Source: Planctomycetaceae bacterium
GTDB lineage: Bacteria > Planctomycetota > Planctomycetia > Planctomycetales > Planctomycetaceae
Assembly: GCA_002726205.1 (NCBI GenBank)
Contig: PBSL01000004.1
Span: 55,803-119,802, forward strand
Length of the DNA: 64,000 nucleotides
Direction: 5' to 3'
Part shown: piece by piece, positions 54,104 through 64,000 of the stretch
Numbering within the stretch: position 1 is the stretch's first letter
Layout of the letters: the number at the start of each line of letters is the position of its first letter
Notes under the pieces: generated by a model
The model's input: only the letters and a program-made list of their open reading frames with translations
Told to the model about the DNA's origin: nothing
Database searches by the model: none
Made by a program: the position numbers and the translations under genes

Positions 54104-55726
54104 CTACAACCTCATCGCCGCCCGCTGCTGGTGACGCACCCGTGCCGCTTCGACGAAGCCCAGGAACAGTGGGTGTGGATCCAACGGCTTCGACTGGAAC
54201 TCGGGATGGAATTGCACGGCGACGAACCACGGGTGATCGGGCACCTCGATGATCTCGACCAGGTTTCCATCGGGGCTGGTGCCGGTCGCCGGCATCCCGG
54301 CCGCCGCGAAGGGATTACCGTACTCGGGATTGAATTCGTACCGGTGTCGATGACGTTCGGCCACCTCGGTCGTCCCGTAACACTCGGCCACCTGCGAACC
54401 AGCCACCAGGTTGCACGGCTGCGACCCCAGCCGCATCGTGCCTCCCTTGAAGGTGATCTTCTTCTGTTCTTCGAGCATGCAGATCACGGGGTGGAGCGTG
54501 TCGGCCACAAACTCGGTGCTGTGGGCGCCGTCGAGTCCCAGCACGTTGCGAGCGAACTCGATCACCGCACACTGCATGCCCAGGCAGATCCCAAAATACG
54601 GTACCGAGTTTTCCCGCGCAAACCGAATCGCCTGCACCTTGCCCTCGACGCCACGCTGCCCGAAACCGCCGGGCACCAGGATGCCATCCAGCCCGCTCAG
54701 CAACACGTCCGGATCCTGGTTCTCCAGTTCCTCGGCCTCGATCCGCTTGATCAGCACACGCGCCTGGTTGGCGATCCCGGCATGGTCGAGCGCCTCGTAA
54801 ATCGACTTGTAGGCGTCCATGTGCTCGATGTACTTGCCAACCACGCCGATCGTCACTTCGTGTTCGGGCGTTCGCATCCGCTGCAACATCGCCCGCCAGT
54901 CGCTCATATCCAGCGTGCCGGCGGTCAGGCCCAGCTTCTCGACGATCAACTTGTCCATCCCGTGATCGACCAGCCCCAGCGGGACCTCGTAGATCGAGAA
55001 TTCCTTATCGATTTCCTCGATCACTGCCGGGATATCGACGTTGCAGAACAAGGCGATCTTCTCGATGTTCTCCTGCCCCAGCGGTCGCTCGGTCCGCACG
55101 ACCAGGATGTCAGGGTGGATCCCGATCTGTCGCAGCTGGCCGACACTTTGCTGTGTGGGCTTGGTCTTCAGCTCACCGGCCGCCTTCAGATACGGTGCCA
55201 GCGTCAGGTGGATGAACAGACAGTTCTCCTTGCCGACCTCCAGGGGAAACTGGCGAATCGCCTCAAGGAAAGGCATGCCCTCGATGTCACCAACCGTTCC
55301 GCCCAGCTCGGTGATCACCACATCCACGTCTGGAGCCACCAGGCTGCGGACGGCGTCCTTGATCTCGTTGGTGATGTGCGGCACCACCTGGACGGTCTTG
55401 CCCAGGAACTCACCCCGACGTTCCTTGGCAATCACGCTCTGGTAGATCTGGCCGGTCGTGTAATTCGAGTCACGGGAGAGCGGGCTGTGCGTGAACCGCT
55501 CGTAATGCCCCAGGTCCAGGTCGGTCTCGGCCCCGTCATCGAGCACGTAGACTTCGCCGTGCTGGAAGGGGCTCATCGTGCCCGGGTCAACGTTGATGTA
55601 GGGGTCCAGCTTCTGCATCCGCACGTTCAGGCCCCGCTGTTCGAGCAGCAGGCCGATCGATGCGGAGGTCAGTCCCTTGCCAAGCGAACTGACCACGCCG
55701 CCCGTCACGAAGATGTGCTTCGTCAT
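54104..55726 (-). CDS. pyrG: CTP synthase
   Basis: Glutamine-dependent conversion of UTP to CTP. 540 residues. Synthetase domain starts [20 protein letters not shown], with [20 protein letters not shown] and [19 protein letters not shown]. The class-I glutaminase domain has [12 protein letters not shown], the nucleophile in [17 protein letters not shown] (~383), and the His-Glu pair in [14 protein letters not shown] near the C-terminus. It follows kdsB by 79 bases; CTP is the co-substrate of KdsB, and the kdsB-pyrG order is common in Gram-negative bacteria. Confidence 0.97.
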   Translation of the reverse strand: MTKHIFVTGGVVSSLGKGLTSASIGLLLEQRGLNVRMQKLDPYINVDPGTMSPFQHGEVYVLDDGAETDLDLGHYERFTHSPLSRDSNYTTGQIYQSVIAKERRGEFLGKTVQVVPHITNEIKDAVRSLVAPDVDVVITELGGTVGDIEGMPFLEAIRQFPLEVGKENCLFIHLTLAPYLKAAGELKTKPTQQSVGQLRQIGIHPDILVVRTERPLGQENIEKIALFCNVDIPAVIEEIDKEFSIYEVPLGLVDHGMDKLIVEKLGLTAGTLDMSDWRAMLQRMRTPEHEVTIGVVGKYIEHMDAYKSIYEALDHAGIANQARVLIKRIEAEELENQDPDVLLSGLDGILVPGGFGQRGVEGKVQAIRFARENSVPYFGICLGMQCAVIEFARNVLGLDGAHSTEFVADTLHPVICMLEEQKKITFKGGTMRLGSQPCNLVAGSQVAECYGTTEVAERHRHRYEFNPEYGNPFAAAGMPATGTSPDGNLVEIIEVPDHPWFVAVQFHPEFQSKPLDPHPLFLGFVEAARVRHQQRAAMRL

Positions 55727-55805
55727 GCTCCGCTCGTCCTGTCAATGGAGCCATTCCGCCTGTGGCAGCCACCCGACATCCGTGCCCGGTATCCCCTGCC
55801 ACAGA

Positions 55806-56573
55806 TCACGCCGCGTAACTTTTTACGCGAGCAATAAATCGAGCATAGTCTTCCGGCGTGTCGATGCCAACTGCCGAATGCTCTGCCACACTCACGCCGA
55901 TGGCCGCCCCGTGCTGCAGTGCACGAAGCTGCTCGAGTCGCTCCAGTTCTTCCAGTGGCGAAGCAGGAAGACTGGCCAGCTCGAGCAGAAACTCACGCCG
56001 GTAGGCGTACAGGCCGACGTGAAGCATCCAGGGAGTTGTGTCCTCGAAAAGAGACTCCGGGGACTGATCCCGGACAAACGGAATCGGGTGACGGCTGAAA
56101 TACAGCGCCCGACCGTCGACGGTTGTCACGACCTTCACACAGGACGAATCCTCAAGCGTCCTGCGGTCACGGATCGGGCAGGCCAGCGTGGCCATCTGCA
56201 AAGCGGCCTCGGCCCGCAGGGAGTCCACCAGCCCATCGATGTGATCGGGCTCCAGTTCCGGCTCGTCGCCCTGGATGTTGACGATGATCCCGGCCTCGTC
56301 GCAACAGCGGCGAACGACCTCTGCCACCCGATCGGTACCGCTGGCGTGCTCGCCGGTCAGCTCGGCCCGGCCACCGAATCCCCGCACCGCGCCGGCAATC
56401 TCCTGGCTGTCGGTCGCGACAATCACCTCGTCGAGCGTTCGGGCCCGGCTGGCGGCTCGCCAGGCATACTCGAGCAGCACTCGACCGGTCTCGGCCAACA
56501 ACAGCTTTCTGGGCAGCCGCGTCGATTCCAGCCTCGCGGGAATCACACCCACCGCCGGCCCTGGCGTTTCCAC
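55806..56573 (-). CDS. kdsB: 3-deoxy-manno-octulosonate cytidylyltransferase
   Basis: Activates KDO as CMP-KDO for lipopolysaccharide inner core, so the cell makes KDO-type LPS or a related glycan. 255 residues. GVIPARLESTRLPRKLL is the nucleotidyltransferase motif, followed by VIVATDSQEIAGAV, NIQGDEPELEPDHIDGLV and HVGLYAYRREFLLELA. The start is GTG at 56573: GGGAG stands about 7 bases upstream and the length fits the family (~250). Frames open further upstream would run into the divergent aldo/keto reductase gene. pyrG follows. Confidence 0.94.
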   Translation of the reverse strand: METPGPAVGVIPARLESTRLPRKLLLAETGRVLLEYAWRAASRARTLDEVIVATDSQEIAGAVRGFGGRAELTGEHASGTDRVAEVVRRCCDEAGIIVNIQGDEPELEPDHIDGLVDSLRAEAALQMATLACPIRDRRTLEDSSCVKVVTTVDGRALYFSRHPIPFVRDQSPESLFEDTTPWMLHVGLYAYRREFLLELASLPASPLEELERLEQLRALQHGAAIGVSVAEHSAVGIDTPEDYARFIARVKSYAA

Positions 56574-56655
56574 GGAACTCTCCCTTGTTCCTCTCGACCA
56601 CTCCGGGCAGCATACCATTGCGTATCGTTCACAGACAACAGCGGGATTGCCAGTC

Positions 56656-57600
56656 ATGATTCCACGACGCCCCCTGGGTCGAACGGGCCTGGACGTCTCG
56701 GTACTGTCGCTGGGCGCCGGCCCGATCCCGGCCTTGATGACCGCCGGCACCTCCGACGTTCAACGGGCTGTCCTGAGACGGGCACTCCAGCATGGCATCA
56801 ACTGGATCGACACGGCCGCAAGCTATGGCGGGGGCCGCTCGGAACAGAATCTCGGAGACTCGCTGCGCGACCTCGGGGCACTCGAGGGTTTTCACCTGGC
56901 AACCAAGGTCCGGCTCATGCCCGATCAACTTGCCCAGCGGTCGATCCGCGACATCGTTCGTGATTCCGTCACCGGGAGCCTGAAGCGGTTGGGCGTCGAG
57001 CGGCTCGCCCTGCTGCAATTGCACAATTCGGTCACCGGCGACCGTGGAGACCTTCCGACATCACTGACCGTTGAGGACGTCCTGGGGCCACAGGGCGTCT
57101 GCCAGGCCATGCAGGAGCTCCAGGACGAGGGAATCGTCGACCACCTGGGACTGACCGGCCTGGGCCCGGTGTCGGCCCTCAGGGAACTGATCGCCTCGGA
57201 CCGGTTTGCCACGCTCCAGGTGCCCTACCATCTCCTGAACCCGACCGCCGGAGAGGCCGCAGCGACGGGCTGGATCGAAACCGATCACGGCCAGATCATC
57301 GACGACTGCGCAAGCGCGGGCCTGGGCGTGTTTGCCATTCGCGTCTACGCCGGCGGAGCGATCCTGGGACGACCGCCTGCCGAACATACCTACACCACGC
57401 GTTTCTTTCCGCTGGACCTCTACCAGCGCGACGCCCGCCGCGCGGCAGACCTGGCGGCCACGCTGCCGACCGGTGACACACCGCAACGTGCCGCCGTGCG
57501 ATTCGCCATCGACAACCGGGCCGTCACCTCAGCCATCATCGGCTTCAGCGAAACGGCCCATGTTGACGCTGCTGTCGCAGCACTGCCCAGCGGACTCTAG
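56656..57600 (+). CDS. aldo/keto reductase
   Basis: 314-residue NAD(P)H-dependent oxidoreductase of the AKR superfamily, cytoplasmic. [20 protein letters not shown] at the N-terminus; the active-site residues are present: Asp and Tyr in [20 protein letters not shown], Lys in LATKVRL and His in [10 protein letters not shown] glycine-rich segment [16 protein letters not shown] and a nicotinamide-nucleotide-binding-like tail ([18 protein letters not shown]) follow. Substrate unknown. The stop codon shares CTAG with the convergent stop of the giant RTX gene. Confidence 0.9.
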   Translation: MIPRRPLGRTGLDVSVLSLGAGPIPALMTAGTSDVQRAVLRRALQHGINWIDTAASYGGGRSEQNLGDSLRDLGALEGFHLATKVRLMPDQLAQRSIRDIVRDSVTGSLKRLGVERLALLQLHNSVTGDRGDLPTSLTVEDVLGPQGVCQAMQELQDEGIVDHLGLTGLGPVSALRELIASDRFATLQVPYHLLNPTAGEAAATGWIETDHGQIIDDCASAGLGVFAIRVYAGGAILGRPPAEHTYTTRFFPLDLYQRDARRAADLAATLPTGDTPQRAAVRFAIDNRAVTSAIIGFSETAHVDAAVAALPSGL

Positions 57601-60600
57601 CCCATCAGGTCGGCCCAGTCATCCAGGGCAGCGAACTCCCCGTCGATCTCGGATTCCTCACCGACGATCTTGTCCGGCCCCTCGCCGCCGGCCAGTGAAT
57701 CCACTCCACCCTGGCCCTTGACGATGTCGTAACCAGGACCACCGATCAACAGGTCGTTGCCGGCTCCCCCGTGCAGCTCGTCACTGCCCGAACCACCGTA
57801 GATCACGTCGTTGCCGGACTTGCCACTCAGCGAGGTGTCGCTACTGAACAGGCGGGCATCGATCACGTTGTCGCCGGAACCGCCGATCAACGTCGCACCG
57901 TCCATTCCGATCAGCGAATCCGTGCCCAGACCTGTCAGCAGAACGTCGCTCAGCAGGAAGTCGCCGTCGTTGGTCTCCTTCAGGCGGTCGTAACCCGAAC
58001 CCCCACTGAAGGAGTCATTGCCCGGCCCACCTGTCAGCAGGTCATCACCCGACTGGCCCTGCAACACGTCGTTGCCGATGCCACCGTCGAGGATATCATC
58101 GCCATCCTCGCCCTTCAGGCGGTCGTCGCCGTCTTCACCGTACAACACGTCGGCACCGATACCGCCCTTGATGCGGTCGTTTCCTTCGCCGCCGTAAAGC
58201 GTGTCCGCGCCACCCTGGCCGCTCAGGAAGTCATTGCCCCCACCACCGGTCAGCGTGTCACGACCGGCTCCGGCCAGCATCCGATCATCACCGTCCTGGC
58301 CGGTCAATTCGTCATGACCAGCCGAACCGTTCAACCGGTCGTTGCCACTGCCGCCACGCAGGATATCGTTGCCCGAGTTGCCCTGGGCAAAGTCATCGTC
58401 GGCACCGCCGTCGAAGTCGTCGTGGCCGCCGCCGCCGAGGAACCTGTCATTCCCCAGGCCACCGGTGACCACGTCGTTGCCAGCCTGGCCATTGATCCAG
58501 TCGTCACCGGCACCCGCATCGACCACGTCCTGGCCCGCTCCGGCCCAGATCTGATCGTCGAGAGCCGAACCGGTGATCACGTCGTTGCCACCACCGGCCT
58601 GGACCAGCACGTCGACCAGCCGATCGAAGTTCGTCCCGTTGACCGCACTCAGGTCGATCGTGTCGGCGCTGTCGCTGCCGCTGAAGACCAGGTTGGTCAC
58701 GTTGGCCGTCAGAACCGACCCCAGCCCATTGTCCACGTCGCCATCGACGAAGACCTGGACCAGCGACCCGCTGGATTGGACCGTCACCGAGGTGGCTGCG
58801 TCGGCGGTCACCGTCAGTGTTCCACTGACCGGATCGAAACTGCTGCTGGCCGTGGCCGTAACGGGGTCTGCTGTCGGAGGATCGAAGTTGCCGAAGACCG
58901 GCACCGACAGGCTGCTGCCGTACTGCCCGAAGCGGTCGTTGCCAACCGGGGCGGGCGAGAAAGCGTGATCCAGCGAATCGACGTCGCCGGCCAATCCGGA
59001 TCCATCGCTGACCAGCAGGTACCATTCGAGGCTCTCGTCCGGAGCGTTGCCGCTCTGGTTGGGAGTCGTCAGGCCGATGTCATCGGTGCCGTCGAGGTTC
59101 CAGTCACCCGAGAAGGGACGATCCTTGACCCCGGGGAACCCGAAGCTGATCGTCGCGTCTGTGACGCCATCCTGGTCCAGGTCGAAGCTGAACAGGTCCG
59201 ACGAGGCATTGAACACGGCCAGGTCGTCGGTTCCGTCGCCGTCGAAATCACCGACGATCGGCAACCCGGACGCGTCACTGACGATCGTCGTATCCAGCGA
59301 CAGGTCGCCGGTGGTGTCGAGATACCAGGTCGTGCCGTCGAACACTCCGATCTCGTCGCCGGCAACGCCATCGAAGTCACCGGCCACGGGCAACCCGCTG
59401 ACCTGGAGGTTACTGACCTGGTCGACATCACCGGCCCCAATGGCCCCGTCATTGTCCAGGTCAAGCAGCCAGCGGTACTGTCCGCCAGAGAGGCCGTAGG
59501 CACCCAGTCGATCGAACCCGTCCACACCGCCACCGGTCGTGAACTCGCCAGCGAAGATCGCATCGCTCTGCAGACCCAGCGAGAAGTTCAGGTCGCGGTT
59601 GACCGCATCGCCACTGTTGGGATCGTGCGTCAGGTTGTCGTTGGCATCGATGGCCACGCCCGACTGGCCGATCACGCCCACTTCGGGACGACTGTCGACG
59701 GTGAAGCGAGCCACGAAATCGCCGCCAGGCTGTCCATCACCAGTCGTGAAGGACGGCGTCGCCTGCGGTCCGGTCGCGTTGCTTTCTCCGTCAAGAGCGT
59801 TGCCGGCCGGATCGGTCAGCACGTCGGAAAGTGTCAGTGTGTAACGGTCATCGGGCAGGAACACGTCCGCGTCGACGCCCAGGGTGATCGTCGATGCGGC
59901 CACCGAACCATCGGAGGAACTCTGGGCAACCGTCACCGAGGAGATCGGAATCTCGCCCACGTTGTCGCCGACCAGCGTGTACTGGCCGGGATCGTCGGCC
60001 ACACCCTGCTCGATCGCCAGGTGGTTGAAGCCACCGGCACGAACGGCCAGGTCCTCGACGCTGATGACAATCGAGCTCACCGGAGGTGTCTCGCCATCGG
60101 TCGCCGGCTGCGGATTGAACACGTTGTAGGTGCTGGCCGTGCTGTTGAACTGCACATCGGTCACCTGAGGTCCCTGCGTGTCGACGAAGATCGTCATGCT
60201 GTCCAGGGCACCCACGTTGCCGGCGATGTCCTCGGACGTCACCAGGACCTCACGCAGCCCGTCGTAGGCAAAAACGTTGGCCGAGCTCACGTCGTTGAGA
60301 CTGCGGATATAGGAGGTCGTCCACTGCGAGTCGTCGAAGGCCTCGTCGCCGTCCAGCGGGCTGGCCAGCGTCAGGGCAAACTCGGCGCCCGTGTCGATCG
60401 TCGCGTTGGCCGAACCGTCGACGTACAACCGGATGATCGCGTCCGCCTCGGAGGTTGTCCCCGTGAAGCTCGCGCTGATGTCGCTGGTGATGTCGTCGGA
60501 AAGCGTCGGCTGGTAACTGTTGACACCCGTATCGCTGCCGTCGCCGGCCAGTCCCGTCAGGAGGACCGTCGGGGCCGTCTCATCGAGGGTAATCTGCAAG

Positions 60601-63600
60601 GGGTTCGAGAAGACGCCACGTCCCTCGACCTGCGGCGTGGCCGCGTCGCGGATCCGCACCGCAGCGGTCAGGAAGTTGTTGTGGCCTTCCTGCAGATCGC
60701 CGGTGGTTGTGGCGAATTCCCAGCGACTGTTGTCAGTAACACCGCCCGCCGGACCCTGGTAGGTCGCCTGTCCCAGCAGGACCCCATTGTTGTAGACATC
60801 GACGTCGAAATCAGCATCCGGGACCAGGTCCAGGTTCAGGTACTCTTCCAGTCGATCGTCATCCAGGTAGAGGTCCAGAATCGGATCGTTGTCTTTAGTG
60901 ATATCGTCGGTATCACTGCGGCCGGTATCCGAACCCGCCTGCAGGTCAACGGTGAACGGCACCGGGGCCGCGTCGTTGATCGCCGTCAGGCTGTAGACAT
61001 TGATCGCTTCCAGGCCCGCTGCCGACCTCACCTGCAGGTAGTACACCTCGTCCTCGACCACCGGGATCGTGATCCGCTCGTTGTCGGTTGTCGAAGTGCT
61101 CGTGGCGATCGGATCGCCGTCGGCGTCGAAGACCGCGATGTCGAGGTTGCCGTCGTCGGGAAGCCCGGCATTTCCGTTACCCAGCGTGCCGACCTGTTCG
61201 AATGACACCTGGATGTCCAGCGTCCCGGTTTCCGAGGGGACGAACTGGTACCAGTCCTCGTCACCGGGGATTCCGAAGGCAGTAAACCCACCCGGGTCGA
61301 TTGTCGGATCGACATTGAGATTCGCACCGCTGCCCAGGTAGGTCGCATTCGGCAACGAGTCGTTGCTTTCCATGCCATCGTTCTTGAAGACCACCAACCG
61401 GCCCAAGGCATCGGCACCGGTGGTTGCGGTGATGTCGTCCAGCGGGGTGATCGTCAACTGTTCGACACCGTCGTACTCGACTGCCGACAGCCCGCCGACT
61501 TCGACACTGCCCGACGATCCGTCAACATCGATCCGGTGCAGGACCAGGTCACCGGTGGCATCATCCACCACGGCAAGACGGTCCTCTGCGTCGGGGGCTC
61601 CCCCATCAACCTCGAACCGCACGCTGTCGGCCATCTGGTCTTCGTGTGTCACACGCATCACGTCGGAACCGGCACCAGCCTCGATCCGTACCGCTTCGAC
61701 GTTGCTGATCGTGTCATTCTCGGTGGGATCGGTGTCGATCACTCCGAAGGAGTGCTTCAACGTTGTCGTTCCAGCTATCAGAGTACTCGACTGGGCCACG
61801 TCGATCGTGTCGCCAGCTGCCGTGCCACGCACGAGAATCGTGTCCGAGTCGGCACCACCGTCAATCGTGATGTCACCGCTGCCGACGACGATCGTATCTT
61901 CACCGGCATCGCCATCGACGGTCGCACCGACATAGGCCTGCTGCAGCAGGTCGTCGCCAGAACCACCCTCGAGGTCATCACCACCGCTGAGCACGTCGTT
62001 GCCACCAGCGCCTCGCAGTTGCACGGTGATCGCACCGAACAGATCCGCCGAGGCGGTCAGGCTGTCGTCGCGGTCGCCGCCGGTCAACTCGAGCGTGTCC
62101 CCGGCCTCGGCACTGTCAATCTGTACGTCGGACGCAAGGCCGTTGACGTGGACCTCTCCGGTCACCGCGTCCAACGACGCCGACAGGCTGTAACTCTGGC
62201 CGTCGGCGCCTGTCAGGTGTGCCGCGTCGGCGGCAGCGTCACCGGTGCCGAGGTCAACCTGGATCAGGCCCACCTCGGTACTCGAAAGATCGTTGATCGT
62301 GATGTCGTCGATCCCGGCGCCAAGGTCAATATCCAGGTCCTCGATGCCGGCCACATCCAGCTGGTCGGTGCCATCCCCGATCTGGACTCTCAGGAAGTCG
62401 GTCCCCGAGGCGGGTACCGAGTCGATCGTGACCACATCGGCACCGGCCGTGTAGTCGACGTCAAGCACGTCGGCCCCGTCACCACCCTGGACCACGTCGT
62501 CGCCGTCGGTGCTACTCCAGTTGATCTCGTCGGAGCCATCGCCACCGAACAGGCTGTCAATTCCGCCGTTTCCGGTGAGATCATCGTTACCGGCCTGGCC
62601 GGACAACTGGTCGGCACCGGTGCCGCCGGAGATCTCGTCGTTTCCACCGCCACCAAACAGCAGGTCATCACCGGCACCGCCGTCGATCGTATCGTCGCCG
62701 GACTGACCATTGATGAAGTCGCCCACCGGGCTACCCACCAGGTTGTCGTCGCCGTCGCCACCGTTGATCGTGGCGTCGATGGCACCCGAGGCGTCAACCA
62801 CGTCGTCACCGGTCCCCGCGTTGACGACCTTCTCCAGCGAGGCCAACTGCAGGTCCAGGTCGATGTTGTCGTCGCCACCGGCGGTATTCAGTTCCAGGCG
62901 ATCCAGGTCAGCGAGCGTAACCTCGCCACCCTTGATCGTCACCGAGGTCGCCGTCGACGTCACCGTGTCGGCATCGTCGTTGCCGTTGACGACCAGCACG
63001 TCGTAGCCACCGTTTCCGTCGAAGTTAGTCGCTGTATCAAAACCACTGTAGTCGACCGCCGGACCCGCATCGGCTTCCGTAAAGCTGCCGGCACCGGCCG
63101 CCGTCGGCGAAACGCTGATCGTCTCGTCGCTGCCAGTTCCCTGGACCGTCAATGAGCCACCAGCCGCCACCGACAGGCTGACCGTGTCCATTTCACTCGA
63201 GAGGCCCACCTCGGTCACTGTCACCGCATCGACGCCACCGTTGCCCTGGACTGACAGCGATTCGGCTGCCGTCAGGCTGACCTGGCCACCCAGGCCATTG
63301 ATCGTCTGAGCGTTCAACGCCACCGTGATCGCATCAGCACCCACCGTACCGACAACCGACACGTCATCGCTTCCCGTCCCCGTGTCGGCCACGACGGCCA
63401 TTCCGGTCGTCGGGGTGATCGTCACGCTGTCGTTGCCCGAGCCACTGCCGACGGCCAGGGTGTCGTCGGTACCTGTATCGTGCGTGAAGGTGACGCTGGC
63501 AGCGTTGACCACGATCGTGTTGCTGCCGTCCACTCCACCCACCGCAATCGTGTCGCTGTAATCGGTCGCCGTGATTCCCAGGGTGTCGGCACCCAGGCCC

Positions 63601-64000
63601 GTATCGATCGTCCGACTCTCGATCGAACCGAACGTCACCGACGTGCTGTTGTTGACCTGCAACTGGCCGTCGTCGTTCAGGCCCGGCACATAAACCACTG
63701 TATCGTTGCCCGCGGTACCATTGGCCGTCAGCGAGTCTGTACCACCCAGGCCCGACAGGCTGACCCCCTCGATGCTGCTGAAATCGGCCGTGACACCGTC
63801 GATCACAACCGAACCGTCGGCATCCGCGGCACCGGGCGTGTAGGTCAACGCGTCGGCACCCGAGTCACCTTCGACGGTCAGCGTGTCGCTGCCGGTCGAG
63901 GCCGCAACAGTCACCGTCGCCAGGTCGGTGGCCGCATTCGGAGCCACCGTGATCGTGTCGTCGCCGTCGCCGACGTTGAGCGTCACCGAACTGGTCGCCG
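57597..64000 (-). CDS. giant RTX-repeat extracellular protein (5' end outside window)
   Basis: About 2,133 residues are visible and the frame remains open at the window edge, so the N-terminus and signal are missing. From the edge: a threonine/aspartate-rich repeat region of beta-helix type (62800-64000), an RTX nonapeptide block (GGxGxDxUx, 62455-62775), further repeats, a PPC-like domain ([20 protein letters not shown], around 61000-61370), Ig-like modules (about 59700-60950; [23 protein letters not shown]), FG-GAP/VCBS-like strands ([14 protein letters not shown], 59000-59550) and a long C-terminal RTX block (57660-58600). I see no cysteine. Such proteins are Ca2+-binding, typically exported by type I systems and act as adhesins or surface-layer parts; no exporter adjoins. 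Confidence 0.9.
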   Translation of the reverse strand, partial: ATSSVTLNVGDGDDTITVAPNAATDLATVTVAASTGSDTLTVEGDSGADALTYTPGAADADGSVVIDGVTADFSSIEGVSLSGLGGTDSLTANGTAGNDTVVYVPGLNDDGQLQVNNSTSVTFGSIESRTIDTGLGADTLGITATDYSDTIAVGGVDGSNTIVVNAASVTFTHDTGTDDTLAVGSGSGNDSVTITPTTGMAVVADTGTGSDDVSVVGTVGADAITVALNAQTINGLGGQVSLTAAESLSVQGNGGVDAVTVTEVGLSSEMDTVSLSVAAGGSLTVQGTGSDETISVSPTAAGAGSFTEADAGPAVDYSGFDTATNFDGNGGYDVLVVNGNDDADTVTSTATSVTIKGGEVTLADLDRLELNTAGGDDNIDLDLQLASLEKVVNAGTGDDVVDASGAIDATINGGDGDDNLVGSPVGDFINGQSGDDTIDGGAGDDLLFGGGGNDEISGGTGADQLSGQAGNDDLTGNGGIDSLFGGDGSDEINWSSTDGDDVVQGGDGADVLDVDYTAGADVVTIDSVPASGTDFLRVQIGDGTDQLDVAGIEDLDIDLGAGIDDITINDLSSTEVGLIQVDLGTGDAAADAAHLTGADGQSYSLSASLDAVTGEVHVNGLASDVQIDSAEAGDTLELTGGDRDDSLTASADLFGAITVQLRGAGGNDVLSGGDDLEGGSGDDLLQQAYVGATVDGDAGEDTIVVGSGDITIDGGADSDTILVRGTAAGDTIDVAQSSTLIAGTTTLKHSFGVIDTDPTENDTISNVEAVRIEAGAGSDVMRVTHEDQMADSVRFEVDGGAPDAEDRLAVVDDATGDLVLHRIDVDGSSGSVEVGGLSAVEYDGVEQLTITPLDDITATTGADALGRLVVFKNDGMESNDSLPNATYLGSGANLNVDPTIDPGGFTAFGIPGDEDWYQFVPSETGTLDIQVSFEQVGTLGNGNAGLPDDGNLDIAVFDADGDPIATSTSTTDNERITIPVVEDEVYYLQVRSAAGLEAINVYSLTAINDAAPVPFTVDLQAGSDTGRSDTDDITKDNDPILDLYLDDDRLEEYLNLDLVPDADFDVDVYNNGVLLGQATYQGPAGGVTDNSRWEFATTTGDLQEGHNNFLTAAVRIRDAATPQVEGRGVFSNPLQITLDETAPTVLLTGLAGDGSDTGVNSYQPTLSDDITSDISASFTGTTSEADAIIRLYVDGSANATIDTGAEFALTLASPLDGDEAFDDSQWTTSYIRSLNDVSSANVFAYDGLREVLVTSEDIAGNVGALDSMTIFVDTQGPQVTDVQFNSTASTYNVFNPQPATDGETPPVSSIVISVEDLAVRAGGFNHLAIEQGVADDPGQYTLVGDNVGEIPISSVTVAQSSSDGSVAASTITLGVDADVFLPDDRYTLTLSDVLTDPAGNALDGESNATGPQATPSFTTGDGQPGGDFVARFTVDSRPEVGVIGQSGVAIDANDNLTHDPNSGDAVNRDLNFSLGLQSDAIFAGEFTTGGGVDGFDRLGAYGLSGGQYRWLLDLDNDGAIGAGDVDQVSNLQVSGLPVAGDFDGVAGDEIGVFDGTTWYLDTTGDLSLDTTIVSDASGLPIVGDFDGDGTDDLAVFNASSDLFSFDLDQDGVTDATISFGFPGVKDRPFSGDWNLDGTDDIGLTTPNQSGNAPDESLEWYLLVSDGSGLAGDVDSLDHAFSPAPVGNDRFGQYGSSLSVPVFGNFDPPTADPVTATASSSFDPVSGTLTVTADAATSVTVQSSGSLVQVFVDGDVDNGLGSVLTANVTNLVFSGSDSADTIDLSAVNGTNFDRLVDVLVQAGGGNDVITGSALDDQIWAGAGQDVVDAGAGDDWINGQAGNDVVTGGLGNDRFLGGGGHDDFDGGADDDFAQGNSGNDILRGGSGNDRLNGSAGHDELTGQDGDDRMLAGAGRDTLTGGGGNDFLSGQGGADTLYGGEGNDRIKGGIGADVLYGEDGDDRLKGEDGDDILDGGIGNDVLQGQSGDDLLTGGPGNDSFSGGSGYDRLKETNDGDFLLSDVLLTGLGTDSLIGMDGATLIGGSGDNVIDARLFSSDTSLSGKSGNDVIYGGSGSDELHGGAGNDLLIGGPGYDIVKGQGGVDSLAGGEGPDKIVGEESEIDGEFAALDDWADLMG
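57660..58600 (-). repeat. C-terminal RTX nonapeptide repeat block
   Basis: Roughly 30 consecutive glycine/aspartate nonapeptides of the form GGxGNDxLx (for example [27 protein letters not shown]). Each pair would form a Ca2+-binding parallel beta-roll turn. The block ends about 25 residues before the stop in the acidic tail [15 protein letters not shown]. Confidence 0.9.
62455..62775 (-). repeat. internal RTX nonapeptide repeat block
   Basis: About ten nonapeptide units ([36 protein letters not shown] and so on) separate from the C-terminal block. A second beta-roll about 1,300 residues upstream of the C-terminus suggests an internal Ca2+-rigidified spacer rather than the secretion-signal-proximal RTX only. 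Confidence 0.85.

Noticed and set aside
56574..56750. Longer KdsB starting at 56750, 56657 or 56618.
   Set aside because: The extension overlaps or abuts the divergent reductase start and is not conserved; the GTG at 56573 has a strong ribosome-binding site and gives the normal KdsB length.
57771..61205. Very long open frame on the + strand antisense to the giant RTX gene.
   Set aside because: It is a by-product of the Asp/Gly/Thr-rich, high-GC RTX codons; its translation has no recognisable domain and no ribosome-binding site, while the minus-strand reading gives clear RTX, PPC and FG-GAP motifs.

Overview
The window is high-GC, gene-dense chromosomal DNA from a Gram-negative bacterium, most probably a planctomycete (phylum Planctomycetota). 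The pointers are an MJ0042-type zinc-ribbon membrane protein, a DUF3500 protein, a shortened PheT, an McsA/McsB pair in a diderm, CMP-KDO synthesis (KdsB), a lipoprotein TolC/RND export system and a giant RTX-repeat surface protein. Species cannot be named from the sequence alone. No phage, insertion sequence, CRISPR array, rRNA or tRNA was recognised.

Layout. 1-3152 (+): tail of a probable pheS, then pheT and dusB. 3179-7773 (-): CorC-like protein, ybeY, a short PgpH-type c-di-AMP phosphodiesterase and phoH, a classic RNA/nucleotide-metabolism cluster. 8065-12662 (+): ExeA-like AAA ATPase, a DUF47/PiT phosphate-uptake pair and an M29 aminopeptidase. 12678-14074 (-): acyl-CoA-dehydrogenase-like protein and a TPR protein. 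14338-16692 (+): HtrA-type protease and thiL. 16736-21475 (-): rpoN, recR, ybaB, dnaX and the SRP RNA gene; dnaX carries an A9 slippage run with stops in both alternative frames. 21596-27422 (-): MATE transporter coupled to an atypical class-III aminotransferase, a DUF3500 protein, a HIT protein and trpE. 27587-29265 (+): mcsA-mcsB. 29310-30514 (-): redoxin and coaD.

30790-31748 (+): a candidate sigma-54 promoter ahead of two tandem Hsp20 genes. 31755-38820 (-): a five-gene run with a membrane spermidine-synthase-like protein, ispD, two consecutive single-pass membrane proteins that both end in a secretin-N/STN-like domain, and a BFD-like [2Fe-2S] protein. 38981-45022: M28 peptidase with PDZ repeats, a catalytically degenerate aldo/keto reductase translationally coupled to a Ski2-like helicase, and a class-V aminotransferase. 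45027-51678 (-): complete tripartite RND efflux operon (permease, adaptor, outer-membrane factor). 52071-53138 (+): secreted protein of unknown function. 53171-56573 (-): truB, pyrG and kdsB. 56656-57600 (+): an intact aldo/keto reductase. 57597-64000 (-): the last ~2,130 residues of a giant RTX/Ig-like/FG-GAP protein whose start lies beyond the window.

Most of the window is housekeeping. The most distinctive signals are the dnaX slippage cassette, the tandem-repeated stop codons after the redoxin gene, the degenerate aldo/keto reductase, the paired STN-like membrane proteins and the possible sigma-54 control of the small heat-shock genes, with rpoN itself in the same window.
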